A stretch of 64,000 bases of DNA from JAPOUP01 sp965203605 (GTDB taxonomy: Bacteria; Pseudomonadota; Alphaproteobacteria; Rhodobacterales; Rhodobacteraceae). Location: the NCBI GenBank assembly GCA_965203605.1, contig OZ241902.1:3782001-3846000 (forward strand), in the 5' to 3' direction. The position numbers were made by a program, and so were the translations under genes. The notes under the pieces were generated by a model. It saw nothing but the letters and a program-made list of their open reading frames with translations. It had not been told where the DNA came from and did no database searches. Of this stretch, positions 35,866 to 45,756 are shown piece after piece. The stretch's first letter is position 1. Each line of letters opens with the position of its first letter.

Positions 35866-36846
35866 ATGCCTGTTGGAGAAAGACCTATCCGCTGGGGCGT
35901 GCTTGGGGCGGCACGGTTCGCCCTCGAGCATATGGCTCCGGCAATACATCTCGCCAAGGGTGCCAAGCTGACCGCGCTTGCCACCACTTCACCTGAGAAG
36001 GCGGCGGGGTTTCTGGCCATCCAGCCCGACTTGCGGGTCCACGCCAGCTATCAGGCGCTTCTGGAAGATCCGGAAATCGATGCGGTATACGTACCTTTGC
36101 CAAACCATCTTCATGTGGAATGGACCCTCCGGGCTCTTGACGCGGGAAAGCATGTCCTGTGTGAGAAGCCCTTGGCAATGCGAGCGGATGAATTCGATTC
36201 GGTGATCTCAAGGCGCGATGCCACAGGACTGCTCGCCGCCGAAGCCTTCATGATCGTTCACCACCCTCAATGGAGGAAGGCAAAGGCGCTCTATGCGCAG
36301 GGTGCGATCGGTAAGCTGATACTTGTGGACGGAGTCTTCAGTTACGATAACAGCTCCGATCCCGGGAACATTCGGAACCGCCCGGAAACAGGGGGCGGAA
36401 GCCTTCCTGACATCGGCGTCTATACGTTCGGGTCTGTCCGCTTTGTTGCCGGAGAAGAGCCAGTCAACATTCAGTCGCACATCCGTCGCGAAAACGATGT
36501 TGATGTGTTCTCTCACATCACGGCAGACTTTCCGTCATTCCGGTATTCGTCGGTCACATCCATGAGAATGTTTCCCCGACAATACATGACCTTGCACGGC
36601 GACGAAGGAGTTATGCGATTGACATGTCCGTTCAACGCCAACGTATTCTCACAAGCCGAGGTTTTGCTGGAAACGAAAGGCAACGTGGTTGAATCCCACC
36701 GATGGCCTGGCCTGAACCAATATGTCCTTCAGGTCGAGAACTTCGGACATAGCATTCGAGACGGTGCAGAATATCCGTGCCCTCTGGAATTCAGCCGCGG
36801 TACCCAGGCGATGATCGACGAGGTCCTGAAGGTGGAGAAGGGATGA
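35866..36846 (+). CDS. Gfo/Idh/MocA family oxidoreductase
   Basis: The 326-residue protein has an N-terminal Rossmann NAD(P) fold (WGVLGAARFALEHMAPAI), the family's substrate-loop motif CEKPLAMRADEFD near residue 96 and a C-terminal substrate domain (GGGSLPDIGVYTFGSVRFVA). Members oxidise or reduce sugars, inositols or related compounds. The substrate is not evident. ATG 35866 has GGGAGA at good spacing; ATG 35860 would add two residues but its spacing is too short. It is followed after 3 bp by a DUF4389 gene. Confidence 0.88.
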   Translation: MPVGERPIRWGVLGAARFALEHMAPAIHLAKGAKLTALATTSPEKAAGFLAIQPDLRVHASYQALLEDPEIDAVYVPLPNHLHVEWTLRALDAGKHVLCEKPLAMRADEFDSVISRRDATGLLAAEAFMIVHHPQWRKAKALYAQGAIGKLILVDGVFSYDNSSDPGNIRNRPETGGGSLPDIGVYTFGSVRFVAGEEPVNIQSHIRRENDVDVFSHITADFPSFRYSSVTSMRMFPRQYMTLHGDEGVMRLTCPFNANVFSQAEVLLETKGNVVESHRWPGLNQYVLQVENFGHSIRDGAEYPCPLEFSRGTQAMIDEVLKVEKG

Positions 36847-36849
36847 ACG

Positions 36850-37155
36850 ATGCCAACTGATGAGGAAAAGTTCGAGGGCCGCATGTACGGTCCCCAAATC
36901 GAGCCGGAACAGGAGGATAATCTGTTCGTGCGGCTGATCTACATGATTCTGATCGCGCTGATGATTTCTCTTGCGCAGACAGTGCTTAGCGTCGCGACAG
37001 TCATACAATTCGTCATTATGCTGATCTCTCGCCGCAAGCCGAACGCCAGATTGGCGGACTTCGGAACGGGGCTTGGAATTTGGATTGCCAAGGCCGCGCG
37101 CTTCCAGACGGCGGCAAGCGAAGTGAAACCCTGGCCCTGGAGCGAACTGGACTGA
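36850..37155 (+). CDS. DUF4389 domain membrane protein
   Basis: The 101-residue protein has an acidic N-terminus followed by two closely packed hydrophobic segments (LFVRLIYMILIALMISLAQT and VLSVATVIQFVIMLISRRKP), then NARLADFGTGLGIWI. This is the DUF4389 layout. The function is unknown. It is three bases downstream of the Gfo/Idh/MocA gene and probably co-transcribed with it and the zinc-finger gene after it. Confidence 0.8.
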   Translation: MPTDEEKFEGRMYGPQIEPEQEDNLFVRLIYMILIALMISLAQTVLSVATVIQFVIMLISRRKPNARLADFGTGLGIWIAKAARFQTAASEVKPWPWSELD

Positions 37156-37243
37156 CGCAGGCCAGCCTTGGGCCCGCGTCCACTTGGGTCGGGTGTTCGA
37201 CAGTTCGGACGACACTACTGGTGCTTCAGCTGGGGAGGCGGAA

Positions 37244-37513
37244 TTGGCGGGAGGTTGGGCAAAAGACGGCGCGGTTAACGAGCAGATCGAGGCTTCGCTT
37301 CAGGACGAACTGCTGCGACTTCGATCGCTCGGATTGCCGAAAGGCGAGAGCTTGGTGAATTGCGCGGAATGCGGAGATCCGATTCCTGAGAAGCGGAGAT
37401 TGGCGCTCCGGGGAGTCGCTCTCTGCATTGACTGTCAACGGGAACGTGACGCGCAATTCGTCGCCCGCCCGGGAATCAACCGACGTGGGTCGAAGGACAG
37501 TCAGCTGAAGTGA
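37244..37513 (+). CDS. DksA/TraR family C4-type zinc-finger protein (YbiI-like)
   Basis: The 89-residue protein closely follows short DksA-like proteins. GGWAKDGAVNEQIEASLQDE is the N-terminal region, VNCAECGDPIPEKRR with CIDCQRERD is the C4 zinc finger, and NRRGSKDSQLK ends it. I place the start at TTG 37244, because GGGGAGG stands five bases before it and the length then fits the family; a frame open from 37184 would add an unrelated 20 residues. Members may bind RNA polymerase in its secondary channel; that role is inferred. Confidence 0.82.
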   Translation: MAGGWAKDGAVNEQIEASLQDELLRLRSLGLPKGESLVNCAECGDPIPEKRRLALRGVALCIDCQRERDAQFVARPGINRRGSKDSQLK

Positions 37514-37608
37514 TGTCAGCAGACAGACAGGGCAGCATCCTTCGCCAGCAGGATCGCCAAGGACCGACGATTCCGATCCCTGCGGTCTCGGAAATCGGGT
37601 TCGCAGCG

Positions 37609-37638
37609 CAGGCCATGTCGCAATTCCGACATGGCCTG
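37609..37638. terminator. Perfect 12-bp hairpin between convergent genes (bidirectional terminator-like)
   Basis: CAGGCCATGTCG (37609-37620) and CGACATGGCCTG (37627-37638) are exact inverted repeats around the loop CAATTC. It sits between the 3' ends of the plus-strand zinc-finger gene and the minus-strand oligopeptidase gene. No T-run flanks it on either strand, so a terminator role is inferred from position. Confidence 0.6.
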
Positions 37639-37693
37639 TATCGAAAACAGGTGCCTGTCCCTCACATTCCTTTCAGGGTTTGCGGACAGCCCG

Positions 37694-39514
37694 TCAGGAC
37701 TCCATTGCCTCAAGCTCGTCGATGAATCCGGATATCATCGAAAGGCCCCTGTTCCAAAACTGTGGATCTGTTGCGTCAAGCCCAAAAGGTGCAAGGAGTT
37801 CTCTGTGGTGCTTGGATCCGCCCGCTTCCAGCATCTCGAAGTACTTCTGCCTAAACCCGGCATCACCTTCCCGGTAGACCGCGTAGAGCGCGTTCACCAG
37901 ACCGTCTCCGAATGCATAGGCATAGACGTAGAACGGTGAATGGATGAAATGCGGAACATAGGTCCAGTAGGTTTCGTAGCCTTCCATGAATTCAAAAGCC
38001 GGTCCAAGAGAGTCCGACTGAACGGACATCCAGATTGCATTGATGTCATCTGGGGTGAGTTCACCCGCTCGTCGGGAGTCGTGCAACCTGCATTCAAAGT
38101 CGTAGAAGGCAATCTGTCGGACGACCGTGTTGATCATGTCCTCGACCTTTCCGGCGAGCAGGACCTTTCGTTCGGTCTCTGTCGCGGAACCGTCCAGCAG
38201 CCTGCGGAATGTCAGCATCTCTCCGAATACTGAAGCCGTTTCCGCCAGCGTGAGTGGAGCTGAAGCAAGAAGTTCCCCCTGGCCCGCGGCAAGGACCTGA
38301 TGGACCCCGTGGCCGAGCTCGTGAGCGAGAGTCATCACGTCACGGGGTTTGCCAAGGTAATTCAGCATGATGTAGGGATGCACATCGGTTACGGTCGGAT
38401 GGGCGAACGCACCCGGAGCTTTCCCTGGTTTGACACCTGCGTCGATCCAGCCCTTCCTAAAGAACGGTTCGGCGACCCTCGCCATCCTTGGATCGAAGTC
38501 GTCGTAGGCCTGCAGGACCAGTGCGCACGCTTCGTCCCATGGAACGGTTCTCTGCTCTTCCATTGGAATTGGCGCGTTTCGGTCCCAGATCTGCAGTGCA
38601 TCGAGTCCCATCCATCTGCGCTTGAGTTCGTAGTAGCGATGCGACAGCATTGGATAGGCGGAGACAACTGCGTTTCGAAGGGCTTCGACCACTTCGGGTT
38701 CAACATGGTTTGCGAGGTGGCGCCCGGTTTGCGGGGTCGGCATCTTGCGCCATTGATCCTCGACTTCCTTTTCCTTGGCGAGCGTGTTGTGAACGCGGGC
38801 GAAAAATCTGACGTTGGTGCCAAACACTTTCGCCAGTTCCCGAGCCGCGGCCTCGCGTCTGGCGCGGTCGTGATCGCTCAGGAAATTGAGAGTCCCCTCA
38901 AGGTTCAGGACCTCGTTGTCGACCGTGAATTCGAGTGCGGCGATGGTTTCGTCAAACAAACGAATCCATGCGGAAGCTCCAACCACCGACCGGTCATGGA
39001 GGAAGCTCTCAAGTTCGTCTGAGAGCTGATGCGGACGCATCGCCCGCAGGCGGTCGAAAATCGGCTTGTAGCGGGCAAGCTCCGCGTTCGAGTCGAGCAT
39101 GGCCTCAAGGGCGCCATCCTCGATTCGGTTGAACTCAAGTGCGAAGAACACCAGCGGAGCGGAGGACGCGGTGAGTCGGTCCTGACAGTCGGTCAGGAAC
39201 TTGGTTCGCTCAGGATCGGTTGTGATCTGGTAGTGGCGTAGGCCTGCGAAGGACATGATGCGTCCTTCCACCATCTCGATCCTTTCATGCCGTAGAACGC
39301 ATTCGAGCAGGCCCTCTGCGTCCAGTCCGGCCAGATTCCCCTCGTAATCTGACGCGAATTCCGCGCAAGCCTTCTCATGCCAGTCGAGATCCCGTTCGAG
39401 CTCCGGTGCGTCCGGGGACCTGTATAGATCGTCGAGGTTCCATTCCGGCAGGTCTCCGAGGTCAATGCCCCTTGCGGCGTTGGCATCGTATGCGGGATTG
39501 GGCTGATTATGCAT
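37694..39514 (-). CDS. pepF: M3 family oligoendopeptidase F
   Basis: The 606-residue zinc peptidase has the M3 active site TLAHELGHGVHQVLA near residue 385, with the second glutamate further on in TLAETASVFGEM. The N-terminal part (LPEWNLDDLY..) and the C-terminal FIHSPFYVYAYAFGDGLVNA are typical of PepF. It degrades short cytoplasmic peptides. It is convergent with the zinc-finger gene and has a long gene-free stretch upstream. Confidence 0.92.
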   Translation of the reverse strand: MHNQPNPAYDANAARGIDLGDLPEWNLDDLYRSPDAPELERDLDWHEKACAEFASDYEGNLAGLDAEGLLECVLRHERIEMVEGRIMSFAGLRHYQITTDPERTKFLTDCQDRLTASSAPLVFFALEFNRIEDGALEAMLDSNAELARYKPIFDRLRAMRPHQLSDELESFLHDRSVVGASAWIRLFDETIAALEFTVDNEVLNLEGTLNFLSDHDRARREAAARELAKVFGTNVRFFARVHNTLAKEKEVEDQWRKMPTPQTGRHLANHVEPEVVEALRNAVVSAYPMLSHRYYELKRRWMGLDALQIWDRNAPIPMEEQRTVPWDEACALVLQAYDDFDPRMARVAEPFFRKGWIDAGVKPGKAPGAFAHPTVTDVHPYIMLNYLGKPRDVMTLAHELGHGVHQVLAAGQGELLASAPLTLAETASVFGEMLTFRRLLDGSATETERKVLLAGKVEDMINTVVRQIAFYDFECRLHDSRRAGELTPDDINAIWMSVQSDSLGPAFEFMEGYETYWTYVPHFIHSPFYVYAYAFGDGLVNALYAVYREGDAGFRQKYFEMLEAGGSKHHRELLAPFGLDATDPQFWNRGLSMISGFIDELEAMES

Positions 39515-40129
39515 GGAGCCTCCTGAAGCAACGTTGCTCCCACATATGTTGCCGGGTTGTCTGGGTTCAACCCGCCACTTGACCCGGGAAAGGCGTCAAT
39601 GAGCGTCACGGCAATCAATTCGGTTCAAGTTTCTGTACCATAGACGTGTACCGGGATCGGTCACGAAATCCCGGAGAGCTACAGTTTGGTGTGCAAGCTG
39701 CCGGGGTGTGGGGTCCACGGCACCATTGGTCAATGGTCTAGCGGTCCACTTGTTGATTAAATGGAATGCGTATGGGCAATCCACGTATATCCCAGCCAAT
39801 GGCTGCTTGGGGCGATTGGATCACCGCAATCGGGTATCAGAAATCCCGACGGATGGATGGTTTGGACGCGCTGAGTCGTGTACTCAGGATATCTGCAACT
39901 CAATGTGGATTGGCGGAATTGGTCGCCACAATACGTTGTGATGACGAAAGACAGTCGTCCAGACCTGCTGGATGGGAGGCCACTTGAGTGTGGGCTGCCC
40001 GTCGCAAAATGGAAACCTCTCCGAGCGGAGATCATGACAATTCCAACCACCTGTCCGGAAAAATGCGTCTGGGTGGACGGCTGCACAGCAATCAGGTTAG
40101 AAGGCTCCGGCGCTGCTATGGAGGATCAG
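39515..40129. other. Gene-free stretch between divergent pepF and aldolase genes
   Basis: About 600 bp that should hold both promoters. The frame of the aldolase gene is open back to 39878, but that part resembles no HpcH/HpaI N-terminus. Frames 39708-39941 and 39757-40086 are shadows without domain support. Nothing else recognisable. Confidence 0.35.
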
Positions 40130-40897
40130 ATGGTTGCAGGGGAATTCCGCCAAAGGATGCTGGAGGGCGAGATTCTGGCTGGAACTTTTGTAAGGACCCC
40201 GGCCTATGACGTGGTGGAGGCGCTGTCGAGGACTGAACTCGACTTCATCTGCCTCGACGGTGAGCATGCACCTTTCGATTGGGGGCGAATGGACGCCTGC
40301 CTTGCCATGGCGTGTGCACTTCGTTTTCCGGCGCTGGTCCGAGTCGCATCCGCGTCCGCCGAGAACATTCTTCATGCACTGGACTCCGGCGCCTCCGGAA
40401 TCGTGGTGCCGCATGTCTTTGACGTCCGGACCGCTGAATTGGCGGCACGGGCAGCGAGATTCGGGCACAGGGGGCGCGGATTTGCCGGCTCCACCCGGTG
40501 GGCTGGGTTCACCTCGCGAACCATGCCTGAACTACTCGAACGGTCCCACAACGAAACGACGGTAATCGTGCAGATAGAGGAACCGGAAGGGGTTGAGGCC
40601 GCCGCGGATATCGCCGCTGTTGAAGGAGTCGATGGGCTGTTCATCGGACCGGCCGACTTGACGGTTGCATATGGAGCCAACGAAAGGGCGGCGGAAAGTG
40701 TGCGCAGTGCGCTTTCAACGGTGGGAACTGCGGCCCGGGCAGAGGGCAAGGCCTACATGACCTTTGTTCAGGACGCCGAACAGGCACGGGATTGGGCCCG
40801 TTACGGCTTTACGACATTCTTCATTGCGTCGGAGCAGAAACTCCTGATGGGCGCGGCGAATGCTCAGGCGAATGAAATCCACACCTTGAGGAGCTGA
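40130..40897 (+). CDS. HpcH/HpaI family aldolase
   Basis: The 255-residue class II pyruvate aldolase has FICLDGEHAPFDW (the His of EHA is the expected base), the Arg/Glu region VIVQIEEPEGVEAA, and GVDGLFIGPADLTVAYG with metal-binding Asp. Members cleave 4-hydroxy-2-oxo acids such as 2-keto-3-deoxysugar acids or HHED. ATG 40130 was chosen because GGAGGA lies five bases upstream; the earlier in-frame ATG 40118 overlaps that site. The native substrate is unknown. Confidence 0.88.
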   Translation: MVAGEFRQRMLEGEILAGTFVRTPAYDVVEALSRTELDFICLDGEHAPFDWGRMDACLAMACALRFPALVRVASASAENILHALDSGASGIVVPHVFDVRTAELAARAARFGHRGRGFAGSTRWAGFTSRTMPELLERSHNETTVIVQIEEPEGVEAAADIAAVEGVDGLFIGPADLTVAYGANERAAESVRSALSTVGTAARAEGKAYMTFVQDAEQARDWARYGFTTFFIASEQKLLMGAANAQANEIHTLRS

Positions 40898-40899
40898 CT

Positions 40900-41838
40900 T
40901 CAGGAATGGGCCTCAAAATGCTCTGTGGCTTGCGTGTAGAACCGGCTCCGATGTGGGGTCGTTTCCATCATCGGCTCGTGCCTGGCGCCCTGCATCATCA
41001 CGAGGCGTCCGTTTGGCCAGCTGGCCATTCGGTGTCGAATGCGGACGGGGTCGATGACATGATCGTCACTGCCAAGGAATGTGACTGAAGGAATTTCCGG
41101 CGAAGCCATTCCTTTCAGGGAACGGCATTCGTGGAGCGCTTCAAACAGCCATTGAAGGCTGGGACCGCCGAGTTCAAGGACTGGATGCGCAGAGAGCTGC
41201 TTCTTCATGAACGCATACATCCGTGGGTCCGTGGTCAGCTGGTTGCTCTCAAAGGGAACTTCCCGAACATAGCTACGGGTGCCGGTTCCTGGCGCATACA
41301 TATGGCCGAACCGCGACCTGTGAGCGGCCCAGGAGAGCGCCCAGGCGAACGGCCTAAGCGGCCGGAGAATGGCAATTCCCCACATGGGCGCGGAAAAGAC
41401 GGCAGCCCTTATGTCAAGCCCCTCCTGCAGCGAGCGCAGCCCGATACATCCCCCCATCGAATGTGCCAGAAGATAGCGGGAACGCGGTAGTCTGAAGCCG
41501 CGCACGGTGTCCAGCATCGTCGCAACGTCCACCTGATAGTCGGCAAACCGCGCCACATGCCCTATCCTGCGGTCGGTTAGGAGGCGGTCGGACAGTCCCT
41601 GGCCTCGCCAGTCAACCGTAACGGTGGCAAAGCCCCTTGCCTGGAATTCAGCAGCGGTTGGTCCGTACTTTTCGGCATATTCCGTTCGACCGGGAAAAAG
41701 CAGAATCGTTCCATTATCGCCTTCGGGCCACACCACGATTCGGAGTCTCGTGCCGTCCCGCGCCTCTACCCATCTGGACTCGACGCGCTCAGGGCCCTGT
41801 GCCACCTCTCGATAGAAAGGTGCGACGACATTTTCCAT
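40900..41838 (-). CDS. Alpha/beta hydrolase, monoacylglycerol lipase/lysophospholipase-like
   Basis: The 312-residue serine hydrolase shows ILLFPGRTEYAEKYGPTAAE, the DWRGQGLSDR oxyanion-region motif, the nucleophile elbow LLAHSMGGCIGL, an Asp in GSDDHVIDP and the histidine in GARHEPMMET. These fit lysophospholipase/MAG-lipase-type enzymes. It starts two bases after the SCP2 gene's stop on the same strand, so the two form an operon linked to lipid handling. The exact ester substrate is unknown. Confidence 0.88.
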   Translation of the reverse strand: MENVVAPFYREVAQGPERVESRWVEARDGTRLRIVVWPEGDNGTILLFPGRTEYAEKYGPTAAEFQARGFATVTVDWRGQGLSDRLLTDRRIGHVARFADYQVDVATMLDTVRGFRLPRSRYLLAHSMGGCIGLRSLQEGLDIRAAVFSAPMWGIAILRPLRPFAWALSWAAHRSRFGHMYAPGTGTRSYVREVPFESNQLTTDPRMYAFMKKQLSAHPVLELGGPSLQWLFEALHECRSLKGMASPEIPSVTFLGSDDHVIDPVRIRHRMASWPNGRLVMMQGARHEPMMETTPHRSRFYTQATEHFEAHS

Positions 41839-41840
41839 GT

Positions 41841-42131
41841 CTACGCAATCGCCGATCCAAGGCGAATCGCAACGGACATATCACCATCCACCGCAAGGTC
41901 GCCGTGCATGAACGCGGCCGTAGGATTCATGTGACCCTCGAGTATCGCCTGAAACGTTTCCACGTCCGCAGTCAATGTTACATCGGCAGTCCCGTCACCG
42001 GCGCGCGCACCGTCGCTGTCGACAATGATTGTGCCTTCGCCTCTGATCTCAAACTTGGCAACTCCGTCGAATCCGCCATGTCCGATCTTTTTCGCAAGCG
42101 CTCGTACGGCGGCTTCCACTATGTCGCTCAT
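41841..42131 (-). CDS. SCP2 sterol-binding domain protein
   Basis: The 96-residue protein is a single SCP2-like domain: GVAKFEIRGEGTIIVD, then DVTLTADVETFQAILEGHMN and AFMHGDLAVDGDMSVAIRL near the end. Such small domains bind lipids or acyl-CoA. It directly precedes the alpha/beta hydrolase gene on the same strand. ATG at 42131 gives a normal length; a frame open to 42248 carries no domain sequence. Confidence 0.87.
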   Translation of the reverse strand: MSDIVEAAVRALAKKIGHGGFDGVAKFEIRGEGTIIVDSDGARAGDGTADVTLTADVETFQAILEGHMNPTAAFMHGDLAVDGDMSVAIRLGSAIA

Positions 42132-42200
42132 GGCTTCAGTTCCCTGAGGTGTTACCTGCAGGGGGCTCGCAATCCCGGACAGGTTTGATAAACCAGCAAT

Positions 42201-42761
42201 ATGCATATCCCTTCTCCGAATTGCAAAGCCGTTTTTCTGGCAATTCACCTTGTCTTGGGCGTCCTGTCGTCCGCATTTGCGGAGACAGCGGAAATCGAAC
42301 AGATGCTCGACCGGCTTGCGGATCCAGGAACCGGGGATTGGAAGAAACTCGAACGGCAGATCATACAGGAATGGTCTAAATCGGGCTCAGCAGCGATGGA
42401 CCTGTTGTTGAAGAGGGGCCGTGAGGCCATCCTGGCCGGGAAGCACGACATCGCTCTGGAGCACCTGACTGCCCTGACTGACCATGCGCCCGGGTTTGCT
42501 GAAGGCTGGAATGCGCGCGCAACGGCGCTATTCCATCTGAAAATGTACGGTCCGGCGATCAAGGACATCGGACGGGCATTGGCGCTGAATCCGCGTCACT
42601 TCGGTGCAATGACGGGATTGGCCACCGTCCTTCAGGAACTGGGTATGATGGAGGAGGCTTTGGAGGTCTGGCATATGGTGCGAGAGGTGCATCCGAACAT
42701 TTCCGGACTGGAGCAGGGAATTGAGATGCTTGAAAGGCTCCTGGAAGGTCAACGCCTCTGA
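42201..42761 (+). CDS. Secreted TPR-repeat protein
   Basis: The 186-residue protein has a probable signal peptide (KAVFLAIHLVLGVLSSAFAE) and TPR-like helical pairs (ALEHLTALTDHAPGFAEGWN, then AIKDIGRALALNPRHFGAM and GMMEEALEVWHMVREVHPN). It probably acts in the periplasm as a protein-interaction adaptor. It is divergent from the SCP2 gene and 186 bp upstream of the helicase start. No catalytic motif is seen. Confidence 0.8.
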   Translation: MHIPSPNCKAVFLAIHLVLGVLSSAFAETAEIEQMLDRLADPGTGDWKKLERQIIQEWSKSGSAAMDLLLKRGREAILAGKHDIALEHLTALTDHAPGFAEGWNARATALFHLKMYGPAIKDIGRALALNPRHFGAMTGLATVLQELGMMEEALEVWHMVREVHPNISGLEQGIEMLERLLEGQRL

Positions 42762-42947
42762 TCTCCGGTCAATCCAGCTGCGGCCTAAGCGCGGACATCG
42801 ATGGAAGTCGAGACGAATGGCGGTCCAGACGATTTGATGACAGTCTCGTCGGCTGGCGGTCGGCAGAGGACCGCTGGTCTCCAAAAGTTGCCGTGGCACA
42901 GCTTGTGCTGTAGGAGAGCGGAGCGGGCAGGTACGAAGTCAGGCAGG

Positions 42948-45755
42948 ATGACCAAAGATCAGAGGCGTGTCACAGCTGTTCTGGGCCCGACCAACACTGG
43001 AAAGACCAGATACGCGATCGAGCGAATGCTAAGCCACCGGACGGGGGTCATTGGGCTGCCACTTCGCCTGTTGGCGCGCGAGGTCTATGACCGAATTGTC
43101 GCTTTGCGCGGGCCGTCGGTCGTTGCGCTTGTCACCGGCGAGGAGCGCGTGGTTCCTGACCGTGCACAGTATTGGGTGTGTACGACCGAAGCGATGCCGA
43201 ACGGCGGCGGCGTGGACTTCGTCGGCGTGGACGAAGTCCAGATGTGCTCCGATCCCGAGCGCGGCCATGTGTTTACTGACCGGCTACTTCGTGCCCGAGG
43301 CCAGAGAGAGACGCTGTTCCTGGGATCCGATACAATGCGGGGAGCGATTTCCGCGTTGGTTCCAAACACCCTGTTCGAACGGAAACGGAGATTCTCGACA
43401 CTGACCTACACCGGTGTGCGCAAGATCAGTCGGATGCACCCACGATCCGCCATTGTCGGATTCTCCGTCGAACAGGTCTATGCGATCGCGGAATTACTGC
43501 GTCGGCAAAAGGGTGGTGCGGCGGTGGTTATGGGGGCGTTGAGCCCCCGAACCCGAAATGCCCAGGTCGAGATGTACCAGAATGGCGACGTTGACCATCT
43601 TGTTGCGACCGACGCCATCGGAGTGGGGTTGAACCTGGACATCAACCATGTCGCCTTCTCGTCATTGAGCAAGTTCGATGGCCGCAGGATGCGACCGCTT
43701 AGGCCCGATGAACTGGCGCAGATCGCGGGCAGGGCCGGACGATATGTGAATGACGGCACCTTCGGGGTAACTGCCGGCGCTTCGAAGTTGGAGGATTACG
43801 TAGCCGAAGCGATCATGAACAATCACTTCGCTCCCATCCGCAAGCTACAGTGGCGCAATTCCACGCTTGATTTTGGAAGCATCGATCGATTGATCGTTTC
43901 CCTGGAGTCCGGTTCCGATGACGAACTGCTGACACGGACCCGGGAAGCTGACGATCTGTTGGCCTTGAAGGGGCTTGCCGACCTTCCTTACGTGCGCAGG
44001 AGCGTTACGGACGCACGCGGGGTGAGACTCCTCTGGGAAGTGTGCCGGATTCCGGATTTCCGCGGCATCAGCAATGCCGAACATACGAGCCTTCTTGAAC
44101 GTATTTTCGGCTATCTAAGTGAGCTTGGGCAGGTTCCCGACGATTGGCTCGCAGGACAGATCAAGCGAATCGACCGAACGGATGGCGATATCGACACACT
44201 TTCCAGACGTTTGGCATATATCCGTACCTGGACCTATGTTGCGCAGCGAAACGGTTGGGTCGACGACGAAGAACATTGGCGCGGGACGACTCGCGCTGTA
44301 GAAGACCGGCTGTCGGACGCGCTTCACGGCGCATTGACAAGGCGGTTTGTCGACCGGCGCACAAGCGTGCTGCTTAGGCGGCTAGAACAGAAGGAGGCCA
44401 TGTTGGCCGAAGTGAACGACAAGGGCGAAGTCGCAGTCGAGGGACAGTATGTTGGTCGATTGGAAGGGTTCAGGTTCAGTCAGGACGCATCCGCCACCCC
44501 GGATCAGGCCAGAACCCTTCGCGTTGCCGCGCTACAATCACTGAAGCCCGAGTTCAATCTTCGTGCGGATCGATTCTACAACTCTCCAGATACCGAAATG
44601 GACTTCACCGATCAGGGTGGGCTCATGTGGGGGGAGCATGCCGTTGGCAAGCTGGTGGTCGGCCAGGAACCATTGGTACCGCGTGTCGAGGCTTTTGTCG
44701 ACGAGGAGGCTGGCTCCGATGTCATACAGAAAGTGGAGCGAAGGCTTCTACATTTCATGAATCGGCGCGTGGACAAGCTGTTTGAGCCTTTGCTGAAGCT
44801 GCGGAAGGACGAGGATCTCACCGGACTTGCACGAGGATTCGCGTTCAGGCTGATCGAGCACTTTGGCATTATTCGCCGGGACGATGTGGCAGGCGAGGTG
44901 AAGGAACTTGACCAGGATGCCCGGGCGCAGCTGCGCAGGCACGGCGTCCGGTTCGGACAGTTCACGGTGTTTATCCCCGCATTGCTGAAGCCGGCGCCAA
45001 CGCGTCTCAGGCTTTTGTTGTGGTCGCTGTCTCAGGGGTCTGCAGAGTTTCCGGAATGTCCGCCTCCGGGGCTGGTTACCATTCCTGCGGTCAAAGGCAC
45101 GGAAGGTGCCGCGGAATTCACCATGGCGGGGTTTCGGATTGCTGGTGAGCGCGCTGTCCGGATCGACATGCTGGAACGGCTGGCCGACCTTCTGAGGATA
45201 GAGGACAGTCGATCCGGATTTGAGGCGAATCCGGACATGCTATCCATCACCGGCATGACATTGGAACAGTTTGCCGACCTTATGCAGGGATTGGGATATG
45301 CCGCCGTAAGGGCATCGCGGGTGAAGGAGAAACCTGTTGGCGATAGGGACGCTACGGATGCGGTGCCGGCTGCCATCGACGCATCCATTGACTCATCCAA
45401 GGCGTTGGCGAGCAAGGATGAGGATTCGGCAGAGGCGTTGACCGCGAAGGAAGACGTTGCGGGGACCTCCAATGACGCTGCCGCCGCTGCGGAGGCCTCG
45501 CAGGACCCACCGCACCCGGAGGATCCTGAAATGGAAACCTATTTCACCTTTACCTGGCGCAGGGCGGCCCGCAGTCGGGCCAGAAGGGGCGGGCCGCCTA
45601 AGGCCAAGGCCCGCGGTGAGAGGTCTGAGGCACGTGAGCGCAAGGGTCAGCAGAAGGACAGGCCACGTCCTGCGCACCCATCCGGGAAAAGGGAACGTTC
45701 CGTCGATCCGGACAACCCATTTGCTGTGCTTCTCGAGCTTAAGGAAAGAAGCTGA
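42948..45755 (+). CDS. SUV3/MgpS-type helicase (superfamily 2)
   Basis: The 935-residue protein begins TAVLGPTNTGKTRYAIERML (Walker A), has the VDEVQM variant of the DExH box, SDTMRGAISALVP, and the motif V-VI block DAIGVGLNLDIN .. QIAGRAGRYVND. This pattern is that of mitochondrial SUV3 and its alphaproteobacterial relatives, RNA/DNA helicases. A long C-terminal part includes a basic, low-complexity tail (KAKARGERSEARERKGQQKD). ATG 42948 lies just before the Walker A segment. It is followed within 2 bp by the S4 protein gene, the usual order in this group. Confidence 0.9.
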   Translation: MTKDQRRVTAVLGPTNTGKTRYAIERMLSHRTGVIGLPLRLLAREVYDRIVALRGPSVVALVTGEERVVPDRAQYWVCTTEAMPNGGGVDFVGVDEVQMCSDPERGHVFTDRLLRARGQRETLFLGSDTMRGAISALVPNTLFERKRRFSTLTYTGVRKISRMHPRSAIVGFSVEQVYAIAELLRRQKGGAAVVMGALSPRTRNAQVEMYQNGDVDHLVATDAIGVGLNLDINHVAFSSLSKFDGRRMRPLRPDELAQIAGRAGRYVNDGTFGVTAGASKLEDYVAEAIMNNHFAPIRKLQWRNSTLDFGSIDRLIVSLESGSDDELLTRTREADDLLALKGLADLPYVRRSVTDARGVRLLWEVCRIPDFRGISNAEHTSLLERIFGYLSELGQVPDDWLAGQIKRIDRTDGDIDTLSRRLAYIRTWTYVAQRNGWVDDEEHWRGTTRAVEDRLSDALHGALTRRFVDRRTSVLLRRLEQKEAMLAEVNDKGEVAVEGQYVGRLEGFRFSQDASATPDQARTLRVAALQSLKPEFNLRADRFYNSPDTEMDFTDQGGLMWGEHAVGKLVVGQEPLVPRVEAFVDEEAGSDVIQKVERRLLHFMNRRVDKLFEPLLKLRKDEDLTGLARGFAFRLIEHFGIIRRDDVAGEVKELDQDARAQLRRHGVRFGQFTVFIPALLKPAPTRLRLLLWSLSQGSAEFPECPPPGLVTIPAVKGTEGAAEFTMAGFRIAGERAVRIDMLERLADLLRIEDSRSGFEANPDMLSITGMTLEQFADLMQGLGYAAVRASRVKEKPVGDRDATDAVPAAIDASIDSSKALASKDEDSAEALTAKEDVAGTSNDAAAAAEASQDPPHPEDPEMETYFTFTWRRAARSRARRGGPPKAKARGERSEARERKGQQKDRPRPAHPSGKRERSVDPDNPFAVLLELKERS

Positions 45756-45756
45756 G